64,000 nucleotides of DNA from Puccinellia tenuiflora (taxonomy: Eukaryota > Streptophyta > Magnoliopsida > Poales > Poaceae), in the NCBI GenBank assembly GCA_012064385.1, contig QRDG01000141.1, positions 62,001 to 126,000 on the forward strand, in the 5' to 3' direction. Below the pieces are notes generated by a model. The model searched no databases, was not told the DNA's origin, and saw nothing but the letters and a program-made list of their open reading frames with translations. Positions 20,876-33,227 of the stretch are shown here, one piece after another. Every line of letters starts with the position of its first letter. Position 1 is the stretch's first letter. A program made the translations under genes and the position numbers.

Positions 20876-21953
20876 GCTGAACTGAACTCGGTGGGCGGCG
20901 GTTCGCTGGAGGCGACGAGTGTGGGGACGGTGGGAGACCGGTCCGCCGCCAACACGATTTTATATGCATGGATCACGCCGCGAAGTGTCCGTCTCCGAGG
21001 CAGATCAAGGCCAGACGCTAGCGATCACAACTGAATACTGATACGAATCGTGATCCGTCTGTCTCCGAGGCGGATAAAGGACAGACGCTATAGCAATCGC
21101 AACTGAATACTGAGACGAATCGCCGTCACGAGATATCTCTGGCAACAATCGAATTGATACAGAATTTCACAGGTCCGTGGGAACGGAACGTGCGGACTGT
21201 TCCTACAGTAGGCAGCTCCTTGTTCGCAGTTGCATCAATTATTCCTCACGTACCTACTCCCTTTGTCCGGTGACCACTTTATATTTATAAAAACATATCA
21301 ATAGTCAAATTTATAAGTTTTAACAAAATCTGGAAAAAATTCTAAATGTACGTCATGATGTATTTATGAACGTGATAAATCACACATTGAATATTTCGTA
21401 TTCCGAGTTACACAAAAATAAAATAAAGTAGAACCGTCCAAAAATGTAATAAAATAAAGTATGGATTTTTAAAATAAAAGGGAGTTTGGGAGCCAAAGAG
21501 ATTTCTCGAGCGGAATTTTTGAAACAGTTGGTTTCAAATGGGAATCATAGTCACACACGTATCGGTAAAGCAAGTCCGTAAGAAAAAGCCCGTAGGTCTA
21601 GGAAAATTTGTTTTGCCTCGTAGGTGTAAAAGCACACAATGTCCCAAAACCACCTTTTAAAATGCTAAAAAAATTAAACAAAAATTCAGGGGTACATCTA
21701 AACATTTTATGTTCGCATATAAAGTTTTGCAAAAAAAAAAGACATTTTTTTGTTGTGTGTAAAAAAAAAATTTTTGGTGATCCAAGATGAGTTTTCACAA
21801 GTCTTTTTTGTCTTTTCACACGGTCCACAAATTATCTTTGTTTCACGAAATTGAGTACGAACGTAGAATATCCGGATATACTTGCAAAAAAATTATGTAA
21901 AATTTTTAATGTTAGAAAATACATTTTTTATAACGGGTACACCTAAAAATCAC
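20876..21953. other. Promoter-side repeats and AT-rich sequence
   Basis: At about 20985-21125 a segment of about 67 bp is tandemly repeated (CGTCTvTCTCCGAGGC ... ACTGAATACTGA). At 21257-21484 a weak Stowaway-like pattern occurs (CTCCCTTTG start, AAGGGAG end, TA at the left side only). From 21560 on the sequence is AT-rich and is the insertion site of the copia solo LTR at 21954. No gene. Confidence 0.45.
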
Positions 21954-23115
21954 TGTTGGGAATATGCCCTAGAGGCAATAATAAAATGGTTTATTAGCAT
22001 ATTCATGTTTATGATAATAGTTTATTATCCATGCTAAAATTGTATTAATCGGAAACATAATACATGTGCGGAATATAAACAAGCAGGTGTCCCTAGTAAG
22101 GCTCTACTGGACTAGTTCGTTACTCAAGAGATGGTTAAGGTTTCCTGACCATGGACTTGTTATAGTCACTTGATAACGTAGTCAATCATTGGTAGAATGA
22201 TCTGATGGACAAGACCCAATAATAAAGAGTTACAATTGATCGTGTCACGCAGTTTCATTGTCAACGCTTTTAGTATATGTCAAGTATAATTTTCTTAGAC
22301 CATGAGATTATATCACTCCCGCTTACCGGAGGAATACTTTATGGACATCAAACGTCGCTTCGTAACTGGGTGATTATAAAGGTGGCTTTCAGGTATATCC
22401 GATGGTAGGTTGTTGAGTGATATGTATCTAGAGTGGGATTTGTCCCTCCATGTGACAGAGTAGAATATCTCTGGGCCCACTCGGTAATATAGCATCTGGA
22501 AAGTTTGCAAACATGTGATTAGGAGTAATCACGGAGATCCTATATTATTGACGAGTAAAGAGAATTTGCCAGGTAACGAGATGGAACTAGATATGGAGAT
22601 ATCGACGGTCAAATCTCGGGCAAATTAAATATCATGAGACAAAGGGAATCGTATACGAGATTAAAAATCTCCGGCATCGTGGTTCAATCGATAAAAGTTC
22701 CGTTGATTGTGTGGGAATTAATATGGACATCCCGGTCCCGCTATTAATTATTGATCGGATCATGTCTACACATTCTCGAACCCGTAGGGTCACACACTTA
22801 ACGCTCCGATAAAGCTAGGGTTAGCGATGAATTGAATGATGGAATAAACGAATGGTGATTCGGAGTCTCGGATGAGATCATAGACGTCACGAGGAGTTCC
22901 GGAGGAGTCCGGAGAATAAGATTCATATAAGGAAAGTGGTTTCCGGAGGTGTTGAAAGTGCATAGTTGCCCCCATGTGTGGTTTTGTTAATTAATGACAA
23001 TCTCTATGGACTAATGTTCGTATTGAGCTATATTTGTAGGTATGTCCATATGCGTTCCTTGATCTCCATATGTTGGAGTCAAGGCTAAGGGAAGAAGATT
23101 ATTTGTTGATCAAGG

Positions 23116-23361
23116 CTAAGTGCGAGTTGATCAACACTCAAGTTCAAGTGAAGATATGCCAAAGAGGTGCCTCTCCCATATTGGTGTATGGGGGAGCAAC
23201 ATGTGAATCTTCACCAAGCGAAGCACAATTGAGAAAGTCTAAGTGCGAGTTGATCAACGCTCAAGTCTAAGTGAAGATATGCCAAAGATGTGCCTCTCCC
23301 ATATTGGTGTATGGGGGAGCAACTTGTGAATCTTCACCAAGCGAAGCGCAATCGAGAAAGG
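23116..23361 (+). repeat. 123-bp tandem duplication within the solo LTR
   Basis: CTAAGTGCGAGTTGATCAAC occurs at 23116 and 23239, and the whole 123-bp unit is repeated with few changes up to about 23361, ending GAGAAAG in both copies. Confidence 0.9.
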
Positions 23362-23899
23362 TGGTGCGTCTTGAGGAGATGAAGATCGTCATCATCGACC
23401 TCAAGCGTATTATGCGCAAGGCAAAGGTATGATCTTGATAGGCTTTCCATTTTACCGGTCTCATGATGTTAGTTGAGAGACCGGGTTATAGGATAGATAG
23501 CCGTACTATCAAGAGGGGCTCTCGACCGAGTATCTTGATCGTATCGTTCGTGGAGACCTCAAACCTTTGCATCCTTGCAATCATCTTTATTGGTTCTTAT
23601 TTGTCTCTTATCGTGGTGTGGTCTTGGTGCTTGTCGTGCTCTTCATGACAAGGCCGAGTTCACCGAAAACGGTTTTTGTATGCGTCTTCTATTGCGTTTT
23701 CGGTATTGGAGATTTTGTCGGTCCATCCGTGCGGAAGGTTTCACTCTTCCATTTATTAGCAAAATCTCCCCTACTTGGTTTCAATATTTCTGCTTTTTGT
23801 TGGGTAGCTCTTGTCGTCCTCTTTCCAACAAAATTGGATTCACCTCGATCGGTGTTTCCCTACGAAAGTTATTCAGTTTCTGGTTCTGCTGTTTTCTAT

Positions 23900-24185
23900 G
23901 TCCGGTAGTACCGCTGTACTTGCCGGTAGTACCGGCCGGTCCATGGCCGGTAGTACCGGGCCTAGTACCGGCGCTACTTCCGCTTAAGTCTTTCAGTACT
24001 GGACTCTCAATGTTTTTTACCGGAAGTTTGCCCGGAAGTGGAAGCGGAACTACCGGCTATACCGGAAGTACCGGGCTGTTGCCCGGAAGCTCCGCCCTCG
24101 CGGGTTTCTTTGCTGCTAGCCGTTGGTAGGCTGTTTGGATGGGGGCGGAAGTACCGGCCTTTGGGGCGGTACTACCGGCCCTGCG
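23900..24185 (+). repeat. Cluster of CCGGTAGTACCGG-like dyads
   Basis: More than ten copies or variants of ACCGG(T/A)AGTACCGG and its half-site lie within 285 bp, just upstream of the CTATTTAAAG box at 24221 of this LTR. The cluster may be a regulatory array of the LTR promoter. Confidence 0.7.
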
Positions 24186-24756
24186 AGAATCTGAGCCCAA
24201 CGGCCAGATTTCTCAGGGACCTATTTAAAGGGGGCTTTCTTCCCCATTGGTGATTCAACCTTTTTGAACCCTTTGCTCTTTCTCTCCTCCATTGTTGCAC
24301 ATCTTGAGAGCTTGATTCTTCCACTTCCCTCCAATGATTCTTGTCCATCTTTAGGGAAACAAGAGAGGAGATCTAGATCTACCATTCCACCAATCCATTC
24401 CTTCTCTAAGTGAGGGGAACCTAGTAGATCTAGATTTTAGAGTTATTTGTGTTTCTTCTCTTTGTTCTTCCTCTTAAATCCCTCCATAGCATTAGTTGCT
24501 TTGGTTGGATTTTGGAGAGAAGGATTTGACCACTTGGTGTGTTTTTGCCTTTTGCATTAGTTGCATCGAGTTGTGCTCTCCATGAAGATTCGTGGGATTG
24601 AAGTTTGAGAAGCTTGTTACTCTTGGGTGCATTGTGTTCCCAAGAGCTTGTTCCTCTTGGATGCATTGTGTACCCTAGACGGTTGGTGTGCCGCGAAGCC
24701 TTCGAGTTGTGAAGCTTCAGCAAGATTTGGGAGCCCCCAATTGAGTTGTGGGTGTG

Positions 24757-26632
24757 TGTTGGGAATATGCCCTAGAGGCAATAATAAAATGGTTTATTAG
24801 CATATTCATGTTTATGATAATAGTTTATTCTCCATGCTATAATTGTATTAACCGGAAACATAATACATGTGTGGAATATAAACACCAGGTGTCCCTAGTA
24901 AGCCTCTACTGGACTAGTTCGTTAGTCAAGAGATGGTTAGAGTTTCCTAACCATGGACTTGTTATAGTCACTTGATAACGGAGTCATATCATTAGGAGTA
25001 ATGAAGTGATGGACAAGACCCGATAATAAAGAGTTGCAATTGATCGTGTCACAACAGTTTTATTGCCAACACTTTTAGTATGCCAAGTATAGTTTCCTTA
25101 GACCATGAGATTATGTCACTCCCGTTTACCGAAGGAGTACTTTGTGGACATCAAACGTCACTTCGTAATTGGGTGATTATAAAGGTGGCTTTCAGATATC
25201 TCCGATGGTATTTGTTGGGTGACATGAATCAAGACTGGGATTTGTCCTTCCTTGTGACGGAAAAGATATCTCTGGGCCCTCTCGGTAATATAGCATCAAG
25301 AAAGGTTGCAACCATGTGATTAAGTGTTAATCACGGAGATCCTATATTATGGACGAGTAAAGAGAATTTGCCAGGTAACGAGATGAAACTAGATATGGGG
25401 ATATCGACGATCGTATCTCGGGCAAATTAAATATCGGTGAGACAAAGGGAATCATATATGAGATTAAGAATCTTCGGCATCGTGGTTCAATCGATAAAGA
25501 ACTTCGTTGAATATGTAGGAGTCAATATGGGCATCCCGGTCCCGCTATTGATTATTGATCTGATCATGTCTGCATGTTCTCGAACCCGTAGGGTCACACA
25601 CTTAAGGCTTCGATGTAGCTAGGGTTTTAGTGAGATAAGTAAATGGTGTAATCAAATGTTGATTTGATGTCTCGGATGAGATCCTAGACATCACGAGGAG
25701 CTCCGGAAGAGTCCGGAGGTAAAGTTTCATATAAGGAAAGTGGTTTCCAGGGTTCCGGAAAAGTTCGGGAAAATTCCGGTAGAGTACCGGAAGATTCTAG
25801 AAGGTTCCGGAGGGCCCCACCTTGGGGGGCCACGAACCTAGAAGGCCAACATGGACCAAGGGGAGGTGCAGCAGCCCACTTGGGCTGGCCGCACCCTCTC
25901 CCTAAAGGCCCATGCGGCTGGCCCATGTGGGAGGCACCCAAAACCCTAGGGGGCCGACTTGGGGAAAAAGTTCCGTCAAGCCGCCGGCCCTAGGACTTGG
26001 AGGAGGGGCCAAGGCAGCCCCCCCACACCTATATAAAGGGGAGGGGAGGGCTGGGGCGTGGTACCCCTTGGCTGCCCTAGCCGCACCCCTCCCTTGGTGC
26101 CCTAGCCGCCACCTCCTTTACCTCTCCCTTGGCGCCACCCCTCCCCGAAGGGCTGCCGTCATCTCCTCCACCATAGATGCTGCACCACCCCTAGCCGTAG
26201 GGCTGCTGCACCATACCCTCCTCTCCCTCTCCTCTTGCTTGGCTTGGCGAAGCCCTGCTCGTGGAGACTACACCATCAACGCCACCACAACCGTCGTGGT
26301 GCCGAGATCCATCTAGCCATCTCCACCTTGCTTGCGGGATCAAGAAGGCGGAGATCTACATCGAGCCGTACGTGTGGATACCGCGGAGGTGCTGCCCGTC
26401 GTGGCACTTCATCGAATTGGACTTCGAGGAAATACATCTCCTCGCGACTAGATGAGTCTAGTTGCGGGGATCGACTAGCCAACCCCTGCACCGACAAAAC
26501 ACGTTTGTTGATCTTCAAGGGTAAGAGATTGGATCTCATATTCGCTACCTCCATCTAGTAGATCTAGATCCTTGGGGTTTATTCCGCTTGTTGCGTAGGA
26601 AATTTTTTGTTTTCTATGCTGCGACCCCATCA
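24757..26632 (+). repeat. 5' LTR of the nested copia element
   Basis: TG...CA ends, TATATAAAGGGG at about 26030 as the core promoter, followed directly by the tRNA primer site. Confidence 0.95.
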
Positions 26633-26633
26633 G

Positions 26634-26646
26634 TGGTATCAGAGCC
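26634..26646 (+). other. Primer-binding site (initiator tRNA-Met type)
   Basis: TGGTATCAGAGCC one base after the LTR end. Confidence 0.92.
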
Positions 26647-28071
26647 TAGATCTATTCGTAGATGTTGGTGCGATTAGAACACAAGTGTTGTGGGCGTTGA
26701 TATTTTATGTTGCTACCTTCTCGCGTGCACTTTGCGTCTTTGCGGTATTGTGAGATGAAGCGGCCCGGACCAACCTTACTCGTCCACGCACGAGAGACCG
26801 GTTCCACGACTGATATGCAACTTGTTTTGCATAAGTGGCTGGCGGGTGTCTGTTTCTCTTGCTTTAGTGAAGATGCAATTTTCAATGGAAGGCCTTTCAA
26901 AAGGATGAGTAAATAAGCAACTACTATATCACCGTTGTGGTTTTGCGTAGATTAGAACGGTTCTATCTCGTTGACCCAAGCCACGTAAAAATTGCATAAA
27001 CAAAGTAGAGGACGTCTAACTTGTTTTTGCAGAGGGGGTCATGTGATGTGGTATGGCCAATATGTGATTTGTGATAATGTATGCAATGATCATGTTTGTA
27101 ATCTTTCGCGACTTGCATGTCGTCGAGTACGGCAACCGGCTGGAGCCATATGGTTGTCTTTTATTTTATGTGACCTGCGTGTCGATGAATCACCATGTAA
27201 TTGCTTTACTTTATTGCTAAGAGTAGCATTAGTTGTAGTCGCAATAGTTGGTGGACAACCATGGTGATGGCGCCACGATGATGGAGATCATGCCGGAGAT
27301 GGAGATCATGCCGGTGCTTTGGAGATGGAGATCAAAAGCATAAGAAGAAAGGCCATATCATATCACAATTATGAATTGCATGTGATGTTAATCCTTTTTG
27401 TGCACCTTATTGTTATGCTTAGATGTGATCGCGACGGTAGCATGATAAGGTGATCTCTCACGTTAATATCAAGAAGTGTTCTTCCCTAGTATGCACCGTT
27501 GCGAAAGTTCGTCGTTTCGAAGCACCACGTGATGATCGGGTGTGATAGATTCAACGTTCACATACAACGGGTGTAAGCCAGATTTACACATGCGAAAATA
27601 CTACGGTTTCCTTGACGAGCCTAGCATGTACAGACATGGCCTCGGAACACAAGAGCCGAAAGGCTAAACACGAGTCATATGGATGATATGATCAACATGG
27701 CGATGTTCACCATTGAAGCTACATCATCTCACGTGATGATCGGTTGTGGTGTAGTGGATTTGGATCGTGTGTCACTAAACAACCAGAGAGATGTTGAGTT
27801 TAGTGGGAGTTCATTAAGATGAACTAAAATTTATCATAAACAAAAGTCCAGATGTCTTTGCAAAAATCCTTGTAGATCATGGTCGACTACGGTAGTCTGT
27901 TCGTTGCTGAATACTGCGTCTCGATGGGTCATTTTGTTAAGTGGTACCTGTATTTGAAAGAAGTCCTAAACACCCATGCTCAGCTCTACGTGCTAGAAGA
28001 ACCAATAGGAGACAAACCCAAACATTTCTGCAAGCAATGAAGAGTACATGGAGTGGTTTTGAACCACCTAC

Positions 28072-28356
28072 TTGAAAGTCAAGTGGATGATGTGCACCTT
28101 CATGAAATCTGAACTAAGTAGACAATTCAAAAACTTGATTGCAATGGAGATTGTTGATGAGCTGAAAAATAGTTTTTCAGCACAAGTTAGAATTGTAAGG
28201 TTCGAATGTCTGAACGGTTTTCTTTCACTCAAGATGGAAGAGAACACTTGCTTGGAACAACACCTGAGGATAATGCATGAGATACATCATCGTCTAGTGC
28301 TTGTTTGGAACCACGAGATGAATGATGGTTTCGCGATAGATGGGGTGATACGCTAG
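28072..28356 (+). pseudogene. Copia gag fragment
   Basis: A 94-codon open stretch reads SELSRQFKNLIAMEIVDELK and RFECLNGFLSLKMEENTCLE, matching the spacing of the middle of the BARE/Angela-type gag (SELQ.QFE, LK.MF..QAR.ERF, the .H...M region). The frame here starts with a non-ATG context and ends at a stop, and neither the N-terminal nor the zinc-knuckle part is found around it. Confidence 0.6.
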
Positions 28357-31353
28357 CTTCTCCCCAGCTTCAAGAATTGTGTCGGAGACTAGGTCATGGG
28401 AAGGGATTTGATCACTTTCTGTGAGTTTGTGTCTCGGCTGCGTCATGTCAAAGTGGAACCCATAGCAAGAGAAGTTGACAAAGCAGAAAGTATATAGTGA
28501 TATACAAGTTATAAGTGTTTAAATCCAAATTGCAATTGTGGCGGTTCCGATAAGTATTTGATACTCATTCTGTTTTATGAAAACAGAACCTGCTGCTTGA
28601 GATTTGCATAAAGGATATGGGAAGACGTTGCGGAATGGTGGCAATCAAGGAGTTGATGCCGGCAATGATCTGTCCCTACATTTATCATTTGGATTAGAGG
28701 ATTTGAATAAGTTTTGTAATCGAATTAAGTGTGATTTTAATTAGTGTGTCTTGCTTATGTGAGACGGTTATTCATGTTAAAGACAATGGTTGTTCTATTT
28801 TCATGAGTGATCCTTTTTGGAAATCACAAGTTTCGATTATAAGTGTGTTATTCTTATTATAATCTAGATGATAAATTGGTTGAACATTTATAAAATAAGA
28901 GACATACTAAAATATCCAAAACTTAATAATGACAATTGTTTTAGTCGTGCTGAATATTGAATAAACATTTTGATGTTTTTATCAACACGCCTTATTGTAA
29001 GGAGTATGACTAAAATGCCACCCTTTGGAAGAGTGCCATGAATTGTCGAAAGTAAACACAAGTGTTGGTTGTATTTTCAGCAAATGTTGGATGTCATTAT
29101 TTTGTGCGCTCCATCATAAGTGATATGAGTAAATATATGTATTTATTCGAGTTATGATATTTGATGAGATCAAATAAATTACTGTAGTTTAGGGTATTAA
29201 GTTAACAAGAAAATTGAGTCTTTATGATTTGATCAAAAGAGACAAAAATATTTGAGTTATATGTTAGTATGTGGACTTGTGAGAAGTGTTATCACAAATT
29301 ACAATATTTAGAATATTTCAAAGGCGTTTGATATGTCCTAAGATATTGTAATCACACACTATTTGATATTGTGTGGTCTCAAAGAAGGGTTTTATTTCGG
29401 GGGGTTTAATAATAGCATTTAGATTTATTTGATAAACACTCTGTTTAGAAATAAGGATCTATTTAATGATTTGCATTTCGCATATGAGTTATGTGAAACA
29501 GTGGTTTCATTAATTATGAGATAATTAGAAACTATTGCAAATAAAGTTTGTAGTATATTCATATGTGACTATGAATAGAGATTCCACAATGAGAGACTAA
29601 AAGGGACAAATCAATTGTTGATTGTGTTAAATGTTTTAGTGGATTTATCGTGAAAAGGTTTTATTGATAAAAGAATTGATGGAATAAATGAAAAGCTAAA
29701 ACCTTGCTTGTTTATGTAAGTGGCACATATGTAAAGTGCTATGTTGGTTTAAAACTTGACACATAAAGGAATTAATGATGGTGATCATTGAATTTCGGTT
29801 TAGCTTGTCTAAAGGAAAGTAGGATTCAAGAATATAAAGTTTTGTCAGGTTACAAAATAATATTCATGATTTACTTGTCATGTTTCAGAAACAAGACATA
29901 CCTACGAAACTACAAAGAAGAAATAGAAGCCTTAAATACGAAAATGACTAAGAGTCATCCTGTGTTAAGTTTAAATCACAAAGTAATTGTTGCTTGATTT
30001 TGTGAAAGTGATGTTTCACATATTTATTCCTCAAAAGGTGTTTTGTAGAGAATAAATAAAACTTAAATCTAGTAAAGTACTAGCGTTTCGTATAAAGAGT
30101 TCTCGATATTAATAGTTAATTAAGAATTTTGGAGGTGTCCAAAATATCGAGAAAATACACGAGTGTGATCTAATTAAGATATGTGGCGACATATATTAAG
30201 TTAGAGTAGAAACTATTTTTCCAAGATCAAAATATGTGGTGACATATGTTTGAGTGGGAGCTAGTTAATCATGGTCAAATATAAGGATAACATATTTCTG
30301 AGTGGGAGCCAAAGTGGTTTCACAATTTAATATGTGTATGGTGTATATTTGAGTAGGAGTTTACAACATCTTGTTTGTGTGAAATGGAGATTTCATAAAG
30401 GTTGTAAACGATTCAGGAACCAACGTATAACTTGTGAAGTTAGAAATTGAATGTCAAATATCCATGGAGATGGATGTATCTATGGAGGATAGATATGTTT
30501 GATATAACATTATGTCAGGATGTTTTACCTAAGTAAGATTTTGAAGGAGTTCAAAATGGAACAAGTGAAGAAAGGTTCACTTGCTTGTCAAAAATAGGTG
30601 AAACATTGAGTTGATAACTCAGTACAAAATTGATGGTTGGAGGATATGTTAGAATTCGCTATGAATCGTTCATAGGACTAAACATATAAGAACCATGTGT
30701 TTGTATTTGACGATATATGACCCAAGTTCTTGGTTAGAAGAACATGTTAAATGAGGAGTCATTTTTCATGGAGTTGAGATAATAGAATCTAGAGATTGGT
30801 AGACTTGGTTGAAGTCATAAAACCAAACTAGATTGGGGATCTCATGATAGCAGAAGCGCAGCGAAAGCATGATCGAAAATATCGAAGTGACATGATAGCA
30901 CTGTCGATTTGTGAGTCTACAACATATAGGAGTATATGATTAATTCAAGGATTAAAAGATATAATATTAAGGTTTGAGAAATTTTGTTTCAAGACTGAGT
31001 GAGTTCCGGGTGCACATGCTATGTGAAAGTCCTCTTGACTGATCATACGTCATGTAGGCATAAAAGGGAAACGAAAATCTCACTCTCTAACCAAATATAT
31101 TATATTCATCATATGATGATGTGAGTTTATCATGTGATGATATGAGTTTTATCATGAGATGATAAAGTAATGTCAAATTAGGTGACATTGATGTTTTGCA
31201 AAGAACATAAAGAACTGTATAGTACAGAACACGGACAGAACCTCTTCCACGAGCAAACATGATCAGCACTGAGACTCCATGAGTGTTAGACACCAAGAGT
31301 GTTGGATCGAGAAAATGTAAACTAGATTATTGACTCTAGTGCAAGTGGGAGAC
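28357..31353 (+). other. AT-rich non-coding interior of the copia element
   Basis: About 3 kb of AT-rich sequence with no ORF above 70 codons and no protease, integrase or reverse transcriptase motif. It ends in the polypurine tract AAGTGGGAGAC directly before the 3' LTR. Confidence 0.75.
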
Positions 31354-33227
31354 TGTTGGGAATATGCCCTAGAGGCAATAATAAAATGGTTTATTAGCAT
31401 ATTCATGTTTATGATAATAGTTTATTCTCCATGCTATAATTGTATTAACCGGAAACATAATACATGTGTGGAATATGAACACCAGGTGTCCCTAGTAAGC
31501 CTCTACCGGACTAGTTCGTTAGTCAAGAGATGGTTAGAGTTTCCTAACCATGGACTTGTTATAGTCACTTGATAACGGAGTCATATCATTAGGAGTAATG
31601 AAGTGATGGACAAGACCCGATAATAAAGAGTTGCAATTGATCGTGTCACAACAGTTTTATTGCCAACACTTTTAGTATGCCAAGTATAGTTTCCTTAGAC
31701 CATGAGATTATGTCACTCCCGTTTACCGAAGGAGTACTTTGTGGACATCAAACGTCACTTCGTAACTGGGTCATTATAAAGGTGGCTTTCAGGTATCTCC
31801 GATGGTATTTGTTGGGTGACATGAATCAAGACTGGGATTTGTCCTTCCTTGTGACGGAAAAGATATCTCTGGGCCCTCTCGGTAATATAGCATCAAGAAA
31901 GGTTGCAACCATGTGATTAAGTGTTAATCACGGAGATCCTATATTATGGACGAGTAAAGAGAATTTGCCAGGTAACGAGATGAAACTAGATATGGGGATA
32001 TCGACGATCGTATCTCGGGCAAATTAAATATCGGTGAGACAAAGGGAATCATATATGAGATTAAGAATCTCCGGCATCGTGGTTCAATCGATAAAGAACT
32101 TCGTTGAATATGTAGGAGTCAATATGGGCATCCCGGTCCCGCTATTGATTATTGATCTGATCATGTCTGCATGTTCTCGAACCCGTAGGGTCACACACTT
32201 AAGGCTTCGATGTAGCTAGGGTTTAGTGAGATAAGTAAATGGTGTAATCAAATGTTGATTTGATGTCTCGGATGAGATCCTAGACATCACGAGGAGCTCC
32301 GGAAGAGTCCGGAGGTAAAGTTTCATATAAGGAAAGTGGTTTCCAGGGTTCCGGAAAAGTTCGGGAAAATTCCGGTAGAGTACCGGAAGATTCTAGAAGG
32401 TTCCGGAGGGCCCCACCTTGGGGGGCCACGAACCTAGAAGGCCAACATGGACCAAGGGGAGGTGCAGCAGCCCACTTGGGCTGGCCGCACCCTCTCCCTA
32501 AAGGCCCATGCGGCTGGCCCATGTGGGAGGCACCCAAAACCCTAGGGGGCCGACTTGGGGAATAAGTTCCCTCAAGCCGCCGGCCCTAGGACTTGGAGGA
32601 GGGGCCAAGGCAGCCCCCCCACACCTATATAAAGGGGAGGGGAGGGCTGGGGCGTGGTACCCCTTGGCTGCCCTAGCCGCACCCCTCCCTTGGTGCCCTA
32701 GCCGCCACCTCCTTTACCTCTCCCTTGGCGCCACCCCTCCCCGAAGGGCTGCCGTCATCTCCTCCACCATAGATGCTGCACCACCCCTAGCCGTAGGGCT
32801 GCTGCACCATACCCTCCTCTCCCTCTCCTCTTGCTTGGCTTGGCGAAGCCCTGCTCGTGGAGACTACACCATCAACGCCACCACAACCGTCGTGGTGCCG
32901 AGATCCATCTAGCCATCTCCACCTTGCTTGCGGGATCAAGAAGGCGGAGATCTACATCGAGCCGTACGTGTGGATACCGCGGAGGTGCTGCCCGTCGTGG
33001 CACTTCATCGAATTGGACTTCGAGGAAATACATCTCCTCGCGACTAGATGAGTCTAGTTGCGGGGATCGACTAGCCAACCCCTGCACCGACAAAACACGT
33101 TTGTTGATCTTCAAGGGTAAGAGATTGGATCTCATATTCGGACCTCCATCTAGTAGATCTAGATCCTTGGGGTTTATTCCGCTTGTTGCGTAGGGAATTT
33201 TTTGTTTTCTATGCTGCGACCCCTTCA
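31354..33227 (+). repeat. 3' LTR of the nested copia element
   Basis: 1,874 bp, nearly identical to the 5' LTR; followed by GTGTG, then the resumed sequence of the outer 2.29-kb element. Confidence 0.95.

Larger units (their letters stand above)
24757..33227 (+). mobile_element. Full-length non-autonomous copia element, 8,471 bp
   Basis: LTRs 24757-26632 (1,876 bp) and 31354-33227 (1,874 bp) begin TGTTGGGAATATGCCCTAGA and end in CA. The flanking duplication GTGTG is perfect (24752-24756, 33228-33232). The PBS TGGTATCAGAGCC at 26634 matches initiator Met-tRNA usage of plant copia elements, and the PPT AAGTGGGAGAC lies just before the 3' LTR. The interior (4.7 kb) is AT-rich with no long ORF; only a gag fragment is recognisable at 28072-28356. 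By eye the LTRs differ at about 11 substitutions plus 2 indels in 1,875 bp, so it is young although it is non-coding. The family type is BARE/WIS/Angela. Confidence 0.93.

Noticed and set aside
24748..26558. Several 60-134-codon frames repeated at 31.3-33.2 kb
   Set aside because: They lie in the two LTRs of the copia element; identical duplicates are LTR copies, not gene families.
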